DNA of 64,000 nucleotides. Origin: Medicago truncatula. Taxonomy: Eukaryota; Streptophyta; Magnoliopsida; Fabales; Fabaceae. A program made the position numbers and the translations under genes. Every line of letters begins with the position of its first letter. Within the stretch, counting starts at the first letter, position 1. This document shows, one piece after another, positions 34,101 through 44,900 of this stretch. The notes below the pieces were generated by a model, which had not been told where the DNA came from, made no database searches, and saw nothing but the letters and a program-made list of their open reading frames with translations. The DNA lies in contig NC_053042.1 of the NCBI RefSeq assembly GCF_003473485.1, forward strand, positions 53,841,762-53,905,761. Direction: 5' to 3'.

Positions 34101-36522
34101 TTGCATTAGAAGGACTTCACCAAGTGTTTAATTTCTATGTCAAGCTGTTAATAAATGCAATGCCAGGTTCAGCTGTCACTGAGAATCTAGAAAGCACAGG
34201 ACACAAAATTGTTAAGATTGCTGAGACAGAAAAACAACAGATAGCATTGCTAGCTAATGCAATATTGCTAGCAGATGAGCTGCTACCGCGTGCTGTAATC
34301 AAACTTTCACATGGCACAAAAGGTGACGACTCTCATAAAAGAGTATCAGATAAACAAAGACCTCCGGAACAGCGTGAACTGAAGAAAAGACTCCAGCGCG
34401 AAGTTGATCGTCTGAGAGACAGTTTCTGCAGACAGCATGCCCTTGAACTGATCTTCACAGAAGATGGAATCCCACTTTTGAATGCTCAAATGTATTTGGA
34501 TATGGAGGAGAAAGGGGAGATACCTGAATGGTTTCCTTCTCCAATTTTTCAGGTGAACAAACAAAGGATGCTTCATGCTTCCTTTGGTTATAGCTCTACA
34601 CTTCTACTTTGCTGTGTCATAATAGCATGTTTATATATCACATGCATTCCTATAAGCATAGTGATAGTAGTATAATCTATGTGACATGGACATTGAACAC
34701 GACGACAGTGACACTAACATATAGACATATCAATAATATTTTGAGAAAAGAGAAGTGTTTGAATGTATTGCATGCATTGGTGTCGGACATTGACATATAT
34801 TAGACATTGAAGACAACAATGCACAGACGGACATATGGACATCAATAATAATTTAAGAAAATAAAAGTGATTGAATATATTCTTTTTTGAATGACAAATG
34901 TTATTGGTTGATTTGTTAGATTAATATTTTACTCCTTCGTAGTGTTTGAACCCAAGAACTTCAACTACTTTTCCCTATGCAATCCTCCGTAGAAGTGATT
35001 GAATGTATCCACATATATATTTTTTTTGTCAAAAATAAAATAAGATATGAAGTCTCAGTGCTAGATAGAGTATAAGGTTGATCATTTCCTATATTATTGT
35101 TCAGGAGCTTTTTGTAAAGCTTACCGGAGTGGCAGGCATTGCATCAGATGTATTTGTGGGAAGAGAAAGGTTTGCAACTATTTTATTGATGAGACTTGCA
35201 GAAGCAGTGATACTATGGCTTTCTGATGACCAAGATTTTTGGGCAAATGTTGAAACAGGACAAACTCCTTTGGGTCCTCTCGGCCTTCAACAGGTAGATG
35301 AGTTCATAGAGTCATTTGTTTGTGATTTAAAGCATTTTTTTGGACATGGAAATAATAGAATGAAATAATAATGACAATTAATAACAATGAAATTCTTTGT
35401 GAAAAAATTGTAAAAGTATTTGGATATATTTTGGTATTTTATAAAACAAATAGCAGGCATGAATTCTAAAAGTATCATCAAACAGAAACAGTATTTGTGA
35501 TTAGTTACCAAAACAGTTCCAGACTCACTATTAAATAATTTGTGCAGCTTTATTTGGACATGCAATTTGTGATGATATTTTCATCCCAAGGTCGTTACTT
35601 ATCTCGTCATCTGCATCAAGCTATTAAAAACATTATTGGAAGGGCTATCGATGCTGTTGCTGCTACAGGGCTAGATCCGAACAGGTACACACATTGTTGG
35701 TCCACCGTAGACCAGTATTTGTGGATGGAAAATACTACTGTGGACCACTTTGATAGGTGGTCACTAGTACTTAAAATCATTCAAAACTCTGACGGCGACA
35801 TCTTCTTCTAGAAGTAGAAGCTCGTAGTTCTTCTCGTCCTCATGGTTGAGACAATGACTTGTTTGGTGCCGGTTCAACTAAAAACAAGGGAAAACTGATA
35901 TGTGTGCTCAAAACAAGGGAAATCAGGTCACCGTCTCAGCCATAAGGACAAGGAGGACATGAGCTTGTACTTCAAAGGAGCATCATCAATCAATGCTAGA
36001 GTTTCGTGGGGGTTTTTAAGTACCGGCCTACCGCATAACCAACCTGCGTGGATCTATACTCGTGCATTGCTTTGAGAAAATGTTTCTTATTCTTATTTTA
36101 AATGCAAAACTGCCGCTTGTTTTCATTTTATTTTCCATTTTTAAATTATTTTTACAGAAAATAGAGAAAACACAAAAAATGATTTCACCAATATAAATAA
36201 TTTAAAAACAGAAAGCAATATAAAAACAATGGTCAAGGTTGCAATTAAAATTAAAAACAGAAAAAATGAAGACATATTCTTAAACCAAACATGTTGTATC
36301 GTTTAAAAATGTGTCTAGAACATATCACATGAAATGATTTATGCCGTGATTATCCATATTTGTTTTCTAGTACTGCATCATAGTACTAATCAAAGAGTCT
36401 TGAATGACAGTGTCTTGCCAGAGGATGAGTGGTTTGTTGAAGTTTCTGAAATAACTATAAAGATGATAACTGGGAATGCCGCCTTTGACAATGTAGAGGA
36501 AGATGCTTATAGTCCCACTTGA
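31145..36522 (+). CDS. EXO84B: Exocyst subunit EXO84 (EXO84B-like)
   Basis: Seven exons (31145-31324, 31793-31890, 32336-33392, 34052-34552, 35105-35293, 35548-35684, 36411-36522) give 757 residues, close to Arabidopsis EXO84B. The N-terminus has LTLSDKLRVFKSSSFDP, then EIRHLCAYLVDLKKASAEEM and TSKEISDLEGELLSMRNLL, the Vps51/Exo84 helical region. Family signatures QPSTRG, LGDGPRAHTLLL, AALAAADDWLL, FCRQHALELIFTEDG, VGRERFATILLMRLAEAVIL, PLGPLGLQQ, ASQGRYLSRHLH and SVLPEDEWF appear in order. EXO84 is one of eight exocyst subunits tethering Golgi-derived vesicles to the plasma membrane; in plants it serves polar secretion and cell-plate formation. All phases agree. The terminal tail after EDEWF is short. 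Assignment to B rather than A is by similarity recalled from memory. Introns 3 and 4 contain dispersed repeats; intron 6 contains an imperfect inverted repeat (35812-35975). Confidence 0.93.
33545..33712. repeat. Intronic dispersed repeat, copy 3 (EXO84 intron 3)
   Basis: TTCGATGTCTGACAGGATAC, ACACATGTAGTTACATTAAA and CAATGCTTCATAGAATA. Confidence 0.6.
34675..34860. repeat. Intronic dispersed repeat, copy 4 (EXO84 intron 4)
   Basis: ACATGGACATTGAACACGAC, GACAGTGACACTAACATA and GGTGTCGGACATTGACAT. The most diverged copy. Confidence 0.45.
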
Positions 36523-37759
36523 TCAGCCCAAGCATAAATATAATCAATGTCATTAATCCATTCTCAAGGAAAGTGATTACAGCTTATCATGTTGTAGAGA
36601 CCAAAAGGGAAACAAGAAATTGAAGTATAAAGAGTTAATGTTATAGTCTACCACGTGATTTGTAGCTACTTCTACATTATCTTTTACAACATAACCACCA
36701 TAGCTACTCCTGCCTATTTTGTGAGGAGTAAATTAAGAAGAGAATCAAAAACTAAACATTATTTTGTGTGTATTATGAATTTATAATGCTGGTGAACTTC
36801 ATTGATTTTAAGAATCTAAGTAGCATATGAGGCATGTGAGTGATTAATGGATCAAAATAGAAAAAACTTATTTTTTAACAAAACCTGCGAGGTGACGGTG
36901 CAGAGTTCACACTTAACTAGTAAAACAAGTTTGCTAGATAAGTGTTTTGGTAAAAAATTCTAACTTTTTTTTGGAGAGATCCTTATAATTATAATATTAT
37001 ACATTTTTCTGCAAAATTTCATTTAAAAATATGAATTTTATATATGAGTTTACTTTAAAGGAGAGATCAGAAGTGAAGATGAAATTTTTTTGGAAGACTA
37101 AAAATTAAGGAAAAATTCTAAAGGAACTAAAACGAAAAGGTGAAATATTTACAGAGAACAAAAACATATTTAACCCTAATTTTTCACATTATGTAGGTGC
37201 ACTGCACGATGTAGTAGATTCTTAATAAAAAAATCCAATGATTTTTTAATTAACACAAAAAAGAATAATCACCGAACATATTTAAACAATCAATAGAACA
37301 AATACATATCGAGCCGATGAGGTATTAATTCTTTTTTTACTATATCCCCTTTCAACATTTAAAAAAATTCAACATTTTTTAGTTTTAAATGTTATTTTAA
37401 CTAATGGACAACCGTGTCTTCAAAACAAAACAAAAAAATGTAATGGACAATATGTCGGTTTGTCTGTTTTTTTAATTGTATTTCATTGTATATATATTTT
37501 ATTTATTCCGTCAAAAAAAAAATACTTTAATTTTATTAATTTGTTTAATATCTATATTATTTAAAAAGATTCAAATTTCACTTCTAATATTCAGTTTCAA
37601 TGTTTTTAAATTTGAATATGAAAAAAACTAGAACTAAAAGTTCAAGTAAAGTTGGTAGTAATTTTTCAAATTTTCAATAAATATGGTGTTGATTTGAATT
37701 TAATTTAAAACTGAAAAGTTTATAATGGTAAAATTGGAAAATTATAAAGTCATCCAAAA
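36523..37759. other. EXO84 3' region and spacer
   Basis: The AT-rich 3' untranslated region and intergenic DNA have several A/T runs. No other feature was supported. Confidence 0.4.
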
Positions 37760-38830
37760 TCCTCTATTATATATATTTTGACTCCAAGAGTAGTTCTTTT
37801 ACTTACTCCAAATCTTAACATTTAATTCTATTGATAATAAGTGATAAGGTATGCTTTCATTTTCTTCTCTATTGGAGTTGACATTCTTCACCCAAAAATG
37901 GTAAAACAATTAATGACTTTTAATTTGATTGATGGTTTTTTTATCCTCTCCCTTTGCTCTTTTTTTATCCGCATAAGGAATAAAAAAAATTGTAAAAGGC
38001 TTATCAATAAAACTTGAAAACCCATCCATGGATATTCTTTCACCACAAAAAATAAACTTGAAAACGTGATAGTTTTTCACTGCTTTATTTTTTTACACGT
38101 ATGTTTTTTCATGTATTTCATGTTCTTTTCTCTTACAAACCCATAAATGTTTTTATTATTATTGAATCACCGACATAAAAAATAATTATCTACGAAAATT
38201 ATCGTATATTTTATTTCTTTTCTTTGCTAGCCTGTATTTATTTTTTTGCGTATAAAAAAAAAGCAAAGGGAGAATAAAAAACAACCAATTAAAATTCATT
38301 AAGAGTGTGTTTGTTTCAAGATATAATTGTTAATTTCCGGAAATAAAATGCTAGGAATGTATATGCCTACGTTTGTTACAAGTTTACTAAATTTTATTCC
38401 CGGGTATAAAATGTTCCTTGGAATAGAAAAAATTTCCCAAGGAAAAAGGTGGGAATAAAGTTCCCATGAAGATGGAATAAATTCATAAATAGTTTACCTA
38501 TTATAATCCCTATTTTTATGATTCCTAGGAATATTATAAAGCTAATCAAACATATTTTTCCTAAATTCCTCGAAATAAAATTCTCATCTTTATATTCTAA
38601 GGAATGTTATTCCTAGGAATAAATTTGGTAAACTTGAAACAAACACACCCTAATTGTTTTACCATTTTGGGGTGATGAGTGTTAACTCCAATAGAGAAGA
38701 AAGTTAAAGCTTATTGTATCACTAATTTTTAATCAATCTAAGCCATTAATTAACAATACAATTAAAAGTCAAGATATGGAGTAAGTAAACAAACTTACTC
38801 TTGGAGCCAAAATATCATCCCTCATATATA
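37760..38830. repeat. 1.07-kb foldback element with ~150-bp arms
   Basis: The left arm at about 37760-37911 pairs with the right arm at about 38653-38830. Shared landmarks are GACTCCAAGAGTA, TTACTTACTCCA, CTTCTCTATTGGAGTT and AATGGTAAAACAATT, each reversed on the right. The arms differ by small gaps. The interior is AT-rich and non-coding and includes a Tourist-type element. Long inverted arms suggest a Mutator-like or foldback element; no duplication was identified. Confidence 0.75.
38303..38650. mobile_element. Tourist-like (PIF/Harbinger) MITE, 348 bp
   Basis: TAA lies on both sides (38300-38302, 38651-38653). The ends are GAGTGTGTTTGTTTCAAG and CTTGAAACAAACACACCC, almost perfect inverted repeats. 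TAA/TTA duplications with GGGTGTGTTTG ends are typical of PIF/Harbinger miniature elements. It abuts the right arm of the larger foldback. Confidence 0.88.
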
Positions 38831-39603
38831 TATATGGAGAGATCGAATTGCACCGATTTAATGTTACACCGTTTAATATCGTTTTACTCGATGCATATTT
38901 TTCAAATTTGACAGTAGGATTGTATGTTTATATCATATAGATCATTCACGTAAATTTTTACGAAAATTTAAAATTATTTGATATGTTATTGAGATACAAC
39001 AAGATTAACGGTGTTCTATAAAAGTGCATAAACCGTTATACTTGATGTATCTCAATAACTTAGGAAACGATTTTAGATTTTCGTAAAAAAGTTAATGAAT
39101 TTTTGTACTAATTCATATTATTATAAGAATCTTTAAAAATCTCTAAAAAAAACAAATTAATAAATACAATTAACAAAACATTAAATTTGGATTTTTAAGC
39201 GTCCAAAACATAAAAATTCATATAATTCATACTTTGTTAAAAAATTCTATTTTTTTTTAATGAATTCTTATAATATTCTAGACATTTATGCGAAAAAAAT
39301 TAAAAATATTGAGCGATACACGTGAGTTGACCTAAAAGCATAGACCAAAAAACAATAAATATTTTTTATCTTATTTTTTCCACTTTCTCATCGGTGGGCA
39401 ACTCCTCACGATCGTGCTTCCTCTCTCATCGCCCATTATATATGGTTAACAACGTTATAAATATGAGGCGTAGGTTTAGAGCCTCGTTGTCTAGACCTAC
39501 TTAGCTTTGATTAGTATGAAATTCTTCATTCCTACGGTCTTGGTTTGTAGACTTGAGAAAGAATCGGTCCTTCCTCACTCGACTGCCCTAACCTTCGTTC
39601 GAC
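38831..39603. other. Repeat-rich spacer, no gene
   Basis: At 38850-39130, TTACACCGTTTAATATCG and GATTAACGGTGTTCTATAA-like segments are loosely inverted, suggesting an old foldback. Nothing coding was recognised. Confidence 0.4.
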
Positions 39604-39931
39604 TAAGGAGGGTGTATTGGATTAGGATTTTAAAGGACAATTTTTGTTTAAAAAAGTCTTAAGGATTTTAAAAGACTTTGATGGATTTTGATTAATTTGA
39701 TGATTTTAAAATATTATTAAGGATTTCAATGGATTTAATTCATAAGATTTAAAAGGATTTGAAATGATTTTATGGATTTCAAGAAATTTCAACAGATTTT
39801 ATGAATTTTAAGAAATAATTGAAAAAAATATCTTCCTTCAAAAAAAAAAATGAAAAAAACATCATAACACACTCTCTTTCACAAAATCTCAATAAAGACT
39901 CTTTTATTTTTTACATGAGAGCTATATATAT

Positions 39932-40068
39932 AGAGAGAGAGGGGGGGGGGGGGAGAGGAAAAAAGAGTTAAGAGAGAAGGGAGGAGAGAGAGAGAAGGAA
40001 GAAGAGAGAGAGAGAGAGGAGAGGAAAAAAGAGAGTGAGAGAGAAGCGAGGAGAGAGAGGGAGAGATA
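39932..40068. repeat. GA-rich polypurine tract
   Basis: About 135 bp of almost pure purine on the plus strand, with a G-run at about 39940-39953 and many GAGAGA blocks. It lies in the middle of the Tourist-like element. Confidence 0.9.
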
Positions 40069-40206
40069 GTAAAATCTTAAAAGAAAAAAACAATCCTAAA
40101 AAATCTCATGTTTTCATGAAAGACTTTTTCATGCTAAAATTTCACTAGAAAATCCCACAAAATCCATCAAAATCTGATTTATTAAACAATCCTTCAAAAT
40201 TTGAAT

Positions 40207-40374
40207 GATTTTGAATACCACTAGACTTTTTTTTAAGTGATTAAGAGTCTTGATTGAATACCACAAGACTTTTTTAAAATGACAAGGAATCTTGATTGAA
40301 TAACACAAGATTTTTTTTAAATTGGAAAGAATCTTGATTGAATACCACAAGACTTTTTCATAATAAAAAAGTCT
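40207..40374. repeat. 42-bp tandem repeat, four units
   Basis: CTTGATTGAATA recurs at 40249, 40291 and 40333, and TTTTGAATACCA fits a first unit at 40207. Each unit includes CACAAGACTTTTTT. The period of 42 (14 codons) creates a repetitive minus-strand reading frame that is not a gene. Confidence 0.85.
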
Positions 40375-40415
40375 TTTAAAATTCCTTAGAATCATGATTC
40401 AATACACCCCCCTAA

Positions 40416-41275
40416 GGGTTTCATATCCCAAATCACAATCGTCTATTTGTAGATTTTAGCTAACAAGATAATTATTTTCAAGTGTAAATAATATCATAAC
40501 CTATCATGAATCTAAGGTTAGGCTTTCAAAATAATATCCCAACACTAAAACAAATGGCGACTATAGTCTACCCATGGTGAAGCATTACGACTGTAGCCTT
40601 GCCCCCATATCATGAGAACCCTAAAGAGCCTCCATAAAACACTCACCCACAAGTTCAACTTTAGTTTTCTAAATACAATCAAAATTTGAACGTTTATCCC
40701 GCATAAGATTAAACATTTATTTTATAGTAGCCACACCCTCCAAACCTCTAACATTATACGATAATATATTCATAACAACCGTACTACACCAACCATTACT
40801 ACTTAAGACCTTTGTTTCCCATCCTACCAATAAGACGCCCTGAACCTTCTTCATTAACCCCAACACTCTCTCTTACTAACCCCTTCTTGCTCCCTCATAC
40901 CCTCTCACCATCTATACTACATTTTCTTCTACTTTTGAGTTTAACTAATCTATATTTTTCATCCTTATAATTAGCCCCAATACCAAGATTGTCAGACTCG
41001 CTAGTCTACATAGACTCGAAAAAAGTTTGTAGACTCGACTCATATGAGCCTATAAAATATTAAAATTGACTTTAAAAAAACATGTAAGTGACATATATAT
41101 TTTTAATAGAACATGAATTAGCATAAAAATTAAAATTTCAAACTACATAACAAACATTGTAAAAAAAAGTCTCATATTTGAGCAAGCAATATAGAGAAGT
41201 AAGTGGGTAAGGTCCTGATTTCTTCCTATTGGATACTATACACATCAAAAAAATCATAAAACATATACGATAATG
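40416..41275. other. Spacer, no gene supported
   Basis: AT-rich DNA. Small repeated TAGACTCG motifs lie near 41005-41040. No exon was recognised. Confidence 0.4.
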
Positions 41276-41470
41276 GCTTCAAATACCCAACGCTCTAGCT
41301 AAATCTTGTTCATCATCAAAATCACCACCATCATCATCATCTTCTTCACTAGCACCTTGAACATCATCATCAAACGCAACTCCAGATATAACCTAACTTG
41401 GATTATTTTAACCTACAATTAATTCCACATTGCTTCCAACACCACTTTGCACATCATTCTTAGCAGCATT
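41276..41470 (-). pseudogene. Possible C-terminal remnant of a transposase-like ORF
   Basis: On the minus strand, 41371-41276 encodes GVAFDDDVQGASEEDDDDGG followed by DFDDEQDLARALGI and a stop. A neighbouring stretch (about 41470-41400) reads VYRNIVGTNAAKNDVQSGVG. Acidic tails of this kind end some plant hAT/BED-type transposases. The piece is short and interrupted, so this is a weak call. Confidence 0.3.
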
Positions 41471-41938
41471 AGTTCCCACAATATTTCGATACACAAAAGA
41501 GAACGTTCTCGATGAAGAAAGAAAAAGATGTCACTTGTCACATTGTGGTTGACCAATGTCACATGAAATTGAAACCACAATGTCATCCAAATGACATCCT
41601 TTCTTCACTACCTTTTAACAATGTTTTTCGATCATCTTTAAAGACTTTAGAAAAATCTTTTCACTTAACTCTTTCACCTTGTTACTTGCACCTTCTCTAC
41701 ATCACTACACCCCTCTTTTACAATGTTTGTATTCATCAAACCTAAAATAAAAGAAGTAATAGTTATTTTGGTCCCTGAACATATAAGGAGTAGTCGTTGG
41801 ACAACAAGGAAGGAGTAAGAAAAGAGAGTGAGCAGTAGTTAGCTAGCAACTCTCCCTCGTCCTCTCCGCCCCTCTCACCTGTCCCTCCTTCTTCATATCT
41901 CTTCTCATTTCTCATTCATTAATTCTCATTGCTCCAAA

Positions 41939-44900
41939 ATGAATACACATTCTCTCTCTTCTTCGATGATCTCAATGTCTTCTTCATCTTCTATTCGCAC
42001 CCCTCAATTCACCACTCTCCTCCTCCCCCACCGCTCCTCCCCTCGCCGCAAATCCTTTTCCTTCAAAATCCAAGCTAAGATCCGTGAAATCTTCATGCCT
42101 GCACTCAGTTCCACTATGACCGAGGGTAAAATCGTCTCCTGGATCAAATCCGAAGGCGACACTCTCTCCAAAGGTGACAGTGTCGTTGTTGTTGAATCTG
42201 ATAAAGCTGACATGGACGTTGAAACTTTCTACGACGGAATTCTCGCTGCTATCGTTGTCGACGAGGGAGAAACCGCTCCCGTTGGTGCTCCTATTGGTTT
42301 ACTCGCTGAAACTGCTGAAGATATTGCTGAAGCTCAAGCCCAGGCTAAATCCGTCAAATCCGCTTCTTCTTCCTCTTCCTCTCCTCCTCAGGAAACTTCG
42401 CAGTCTCCTCCTCCACCACCTCCACCTGCGGCGGTTAAGTCTGTTTCCGATGGTCCCAAGAAAATCACAGCGACACCTCAAGCGAAGAAGCTTGCGAAGC
42501 AGCATAAGGTGGACATTGCTTCTGTAAACGGGACTGGTCCGTTTGGTAGGATTACTCCTGCGGATGTAGAGGCTGCTGCTGGGATTACACCGGTGAAGAG
42601 TAATGTAGCTCCGGTGGCAACCCCTACTCCGGTTGCACCGAAAGGTGGTTCTTCTGCTGCTGCACCAGCTGCGATTCCGGGTTCGAGTAATGTTGCTTTC
42701 ACAACTATGCAATCTGCTGTTGCTAAGAATATGATGGAGAGTTTATCGGTTCCTACTTTCCGTGTTGGGTATCCAGTTATCACTGATGCACTTGATGCTT
42801 TCTATGAGAAGGTATAAATGTGCATTTTCTAATTTGAAATATGATGATATATGATAATGACATTGTTTATTTATTTATTTATTTTGGTGATGGATTGTTT
42901 AGACTGAATAGTATTATTGTATTGGAGTTTTGAAATTTGAAAATGATTATATATGATTATGACCTTTGTAACCGCAACACTTCTAATCTGAGGTGTGTCC
43001 GTGTCCGACACCGACACATGTGATTACATTCAATTATGTCATTTTTTTTAAATTACCTCAGGTGTTGATGTGTGTGTCCGGTGTCCATGTCTGTGCCAAT
43101 GCTTTATAGACGATGACTTTGTTTGATTTGAAAATTTAGGTGATCGATGGATGGTTGAGATTGAATATTATTGTTGTATCGGAGTTTTGAAATTTGATGT
43201 TGAATTTTTCTGTTCAGGTGAAACCTAAGGGCGTGACTATGACTGCTATTTTGGCTAAGGCTGTTGCAATGGCACTTGTTCAGCATCCAGTTGTCAATGC
43301 CACCTGCAAAGATGGCAAGAACTTTCATTACAACAGTAACATTAACGTTGCAGTTGCTGTGGCAATCAATGGTGGCTTGATAACCCCAGTTCTTCAAAAT
43401 GCTGATAAGGTCTGTGAACTTAAGTTTATTTTATGTTTTTTTTTTTTAATTTCATTTGTTGATTGTTTTGTTGTTGTGTTGTAGTTGGACTTGTATCTGC
43501 TGTCTCAAAAGTGGAAAGAACTAGTTGGAAAGGCTCGTTCAAAGCAATTGCAACCGAATGAGTATAATTCAGGTTTGTTTATTGTTGTCGTTGGCTATCT
43601 GGTTTCTGTGTTACTAGAATGTTTTAACCGGATATTAATTCTGCCTGTTTGCCTGCAGGAACTTTCACGCTTTCCAATTTGGGTATGTTTGGAGTTGACA
43701 GATTTGATGCCATACTTCCACCAGGCCAGGTTAGTGCTTATTTCTAATATTTTGAGTTGTTAGTTTGAGAGATTATCTGGCTTATTTTCTAGCAATTTGG
43801 ACCTTTTTTTGGGAGGTGTTAAACTTGTCATTTATTTCAGGGGGCTATCATGGCTGTTGGAGCATCAAAGCCCACTGTTCTTGCTGATGCAGATGGATTC
43901 TTCAGAGTGAAAAGTAAAATGCTGGTGAGTTATATAGTAGTATATATACTTTCCTTGCTGTTTATGCCTTCATGCTTGCTTAGTACAGTAGATGAATCCC
44001 CAAGTGAGAACATAAATGAACATTTTTTAATAGAAATAAGGCCTTCTGTCATTGCCCTGCGGCCATCATATGAGGCAGAACCTTAGATTGCATTTGCATC
44101 GTGTCACATTAGCAATATAATTTTCTGAAATGTTAACTGTAGGGTCATAGCCTGAATTTTAAATTATATCTGGGCAGTGTTGAGCCACATGAGTACATTT
44201 TTCTCAAGGGTTAATAAATTGCATAAATTTTTTATCACATCTGCAAGGTGCTGTGTGATAAATATTTGGCAAGTGTACCAAAAACTATTGAAGTAATAAT
44301 AAAATTTGTATCCACGAGGACCGTTGTTAATCTCAACTTAGCAATAAAGTTAATATCTAGGATGTGTAAATTTTTTAAGTGTCTGAGGCAATAGGTTTGT
44401 GTGCATAAAAAATAAATAACAGAAAATAAAATGGTTTGATAATTGGATTAAAACAGATGATCAAGCCTTTCAAATCCTCTATTGCTCACTGTGAGTAATT
44501 TGCCTCTCTTCTCTCTCAAAGAAATTAACCTAGCTTTACGACGGATTAACTAAATGGTTTTGATCAATCTCTTGACTCAAAACCCTTTCCTAAGTTATAA
44601 CCTTTTAATCTCTTAAACCGATTGAATAACCGTGGAAGCATGGTGAGAACGTTAATTCATAAGTCATACTCAATTTTCTATCTATCTCTAGGTTCCTATG
44701 TTGAATTAAACAGAATAACTATTTCAAGATTAAAAGCTAGAGTTAGTAGTCATTCAATTCCTAAGATCAATCATAAGAAAAGCATTGAGCACAAATAATT
44801 CTGTATAAAGACTAGGTTTTCATTGATGTCAAAGGGAGTTCTTAACAAATTACATGCTCACTGATCACAAAGATTCATCTCATGGCTTAATCAATCTAAG

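Larger units (their letters stand above)
39607..40412. mobile_element. Tourist-like MITE, 806 bp, with internal repeats
   Basis: TAA at 39604-39606 and 40413-40415 flanks GGAGGGTGTATTGGATTAGG on the left and the inverted AATACACCCCCC on the right. The centre holds a long polypurine tract. The right subterminal region has 42-bp tandem repeats. No transposase. Confidence 0.82.

Noticed and set aside
35542-35811. EXO84 frame continuing past 35684
   Set aside because: Family similarity stops at LDPNR and a GT donor follows; the last exon at 36411 joins in phase.
40129-40395. 88-codon minus-strand frame with repeated YSIK words
   Set aside because: Explained by the 42-bp tandem repeat in a miniature element.
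42299-42783. Long minus-strand frames opposite LTA2 exon 1
   Set aside because: Shadows of a Ser/Pro/Ala-rich coding exon.
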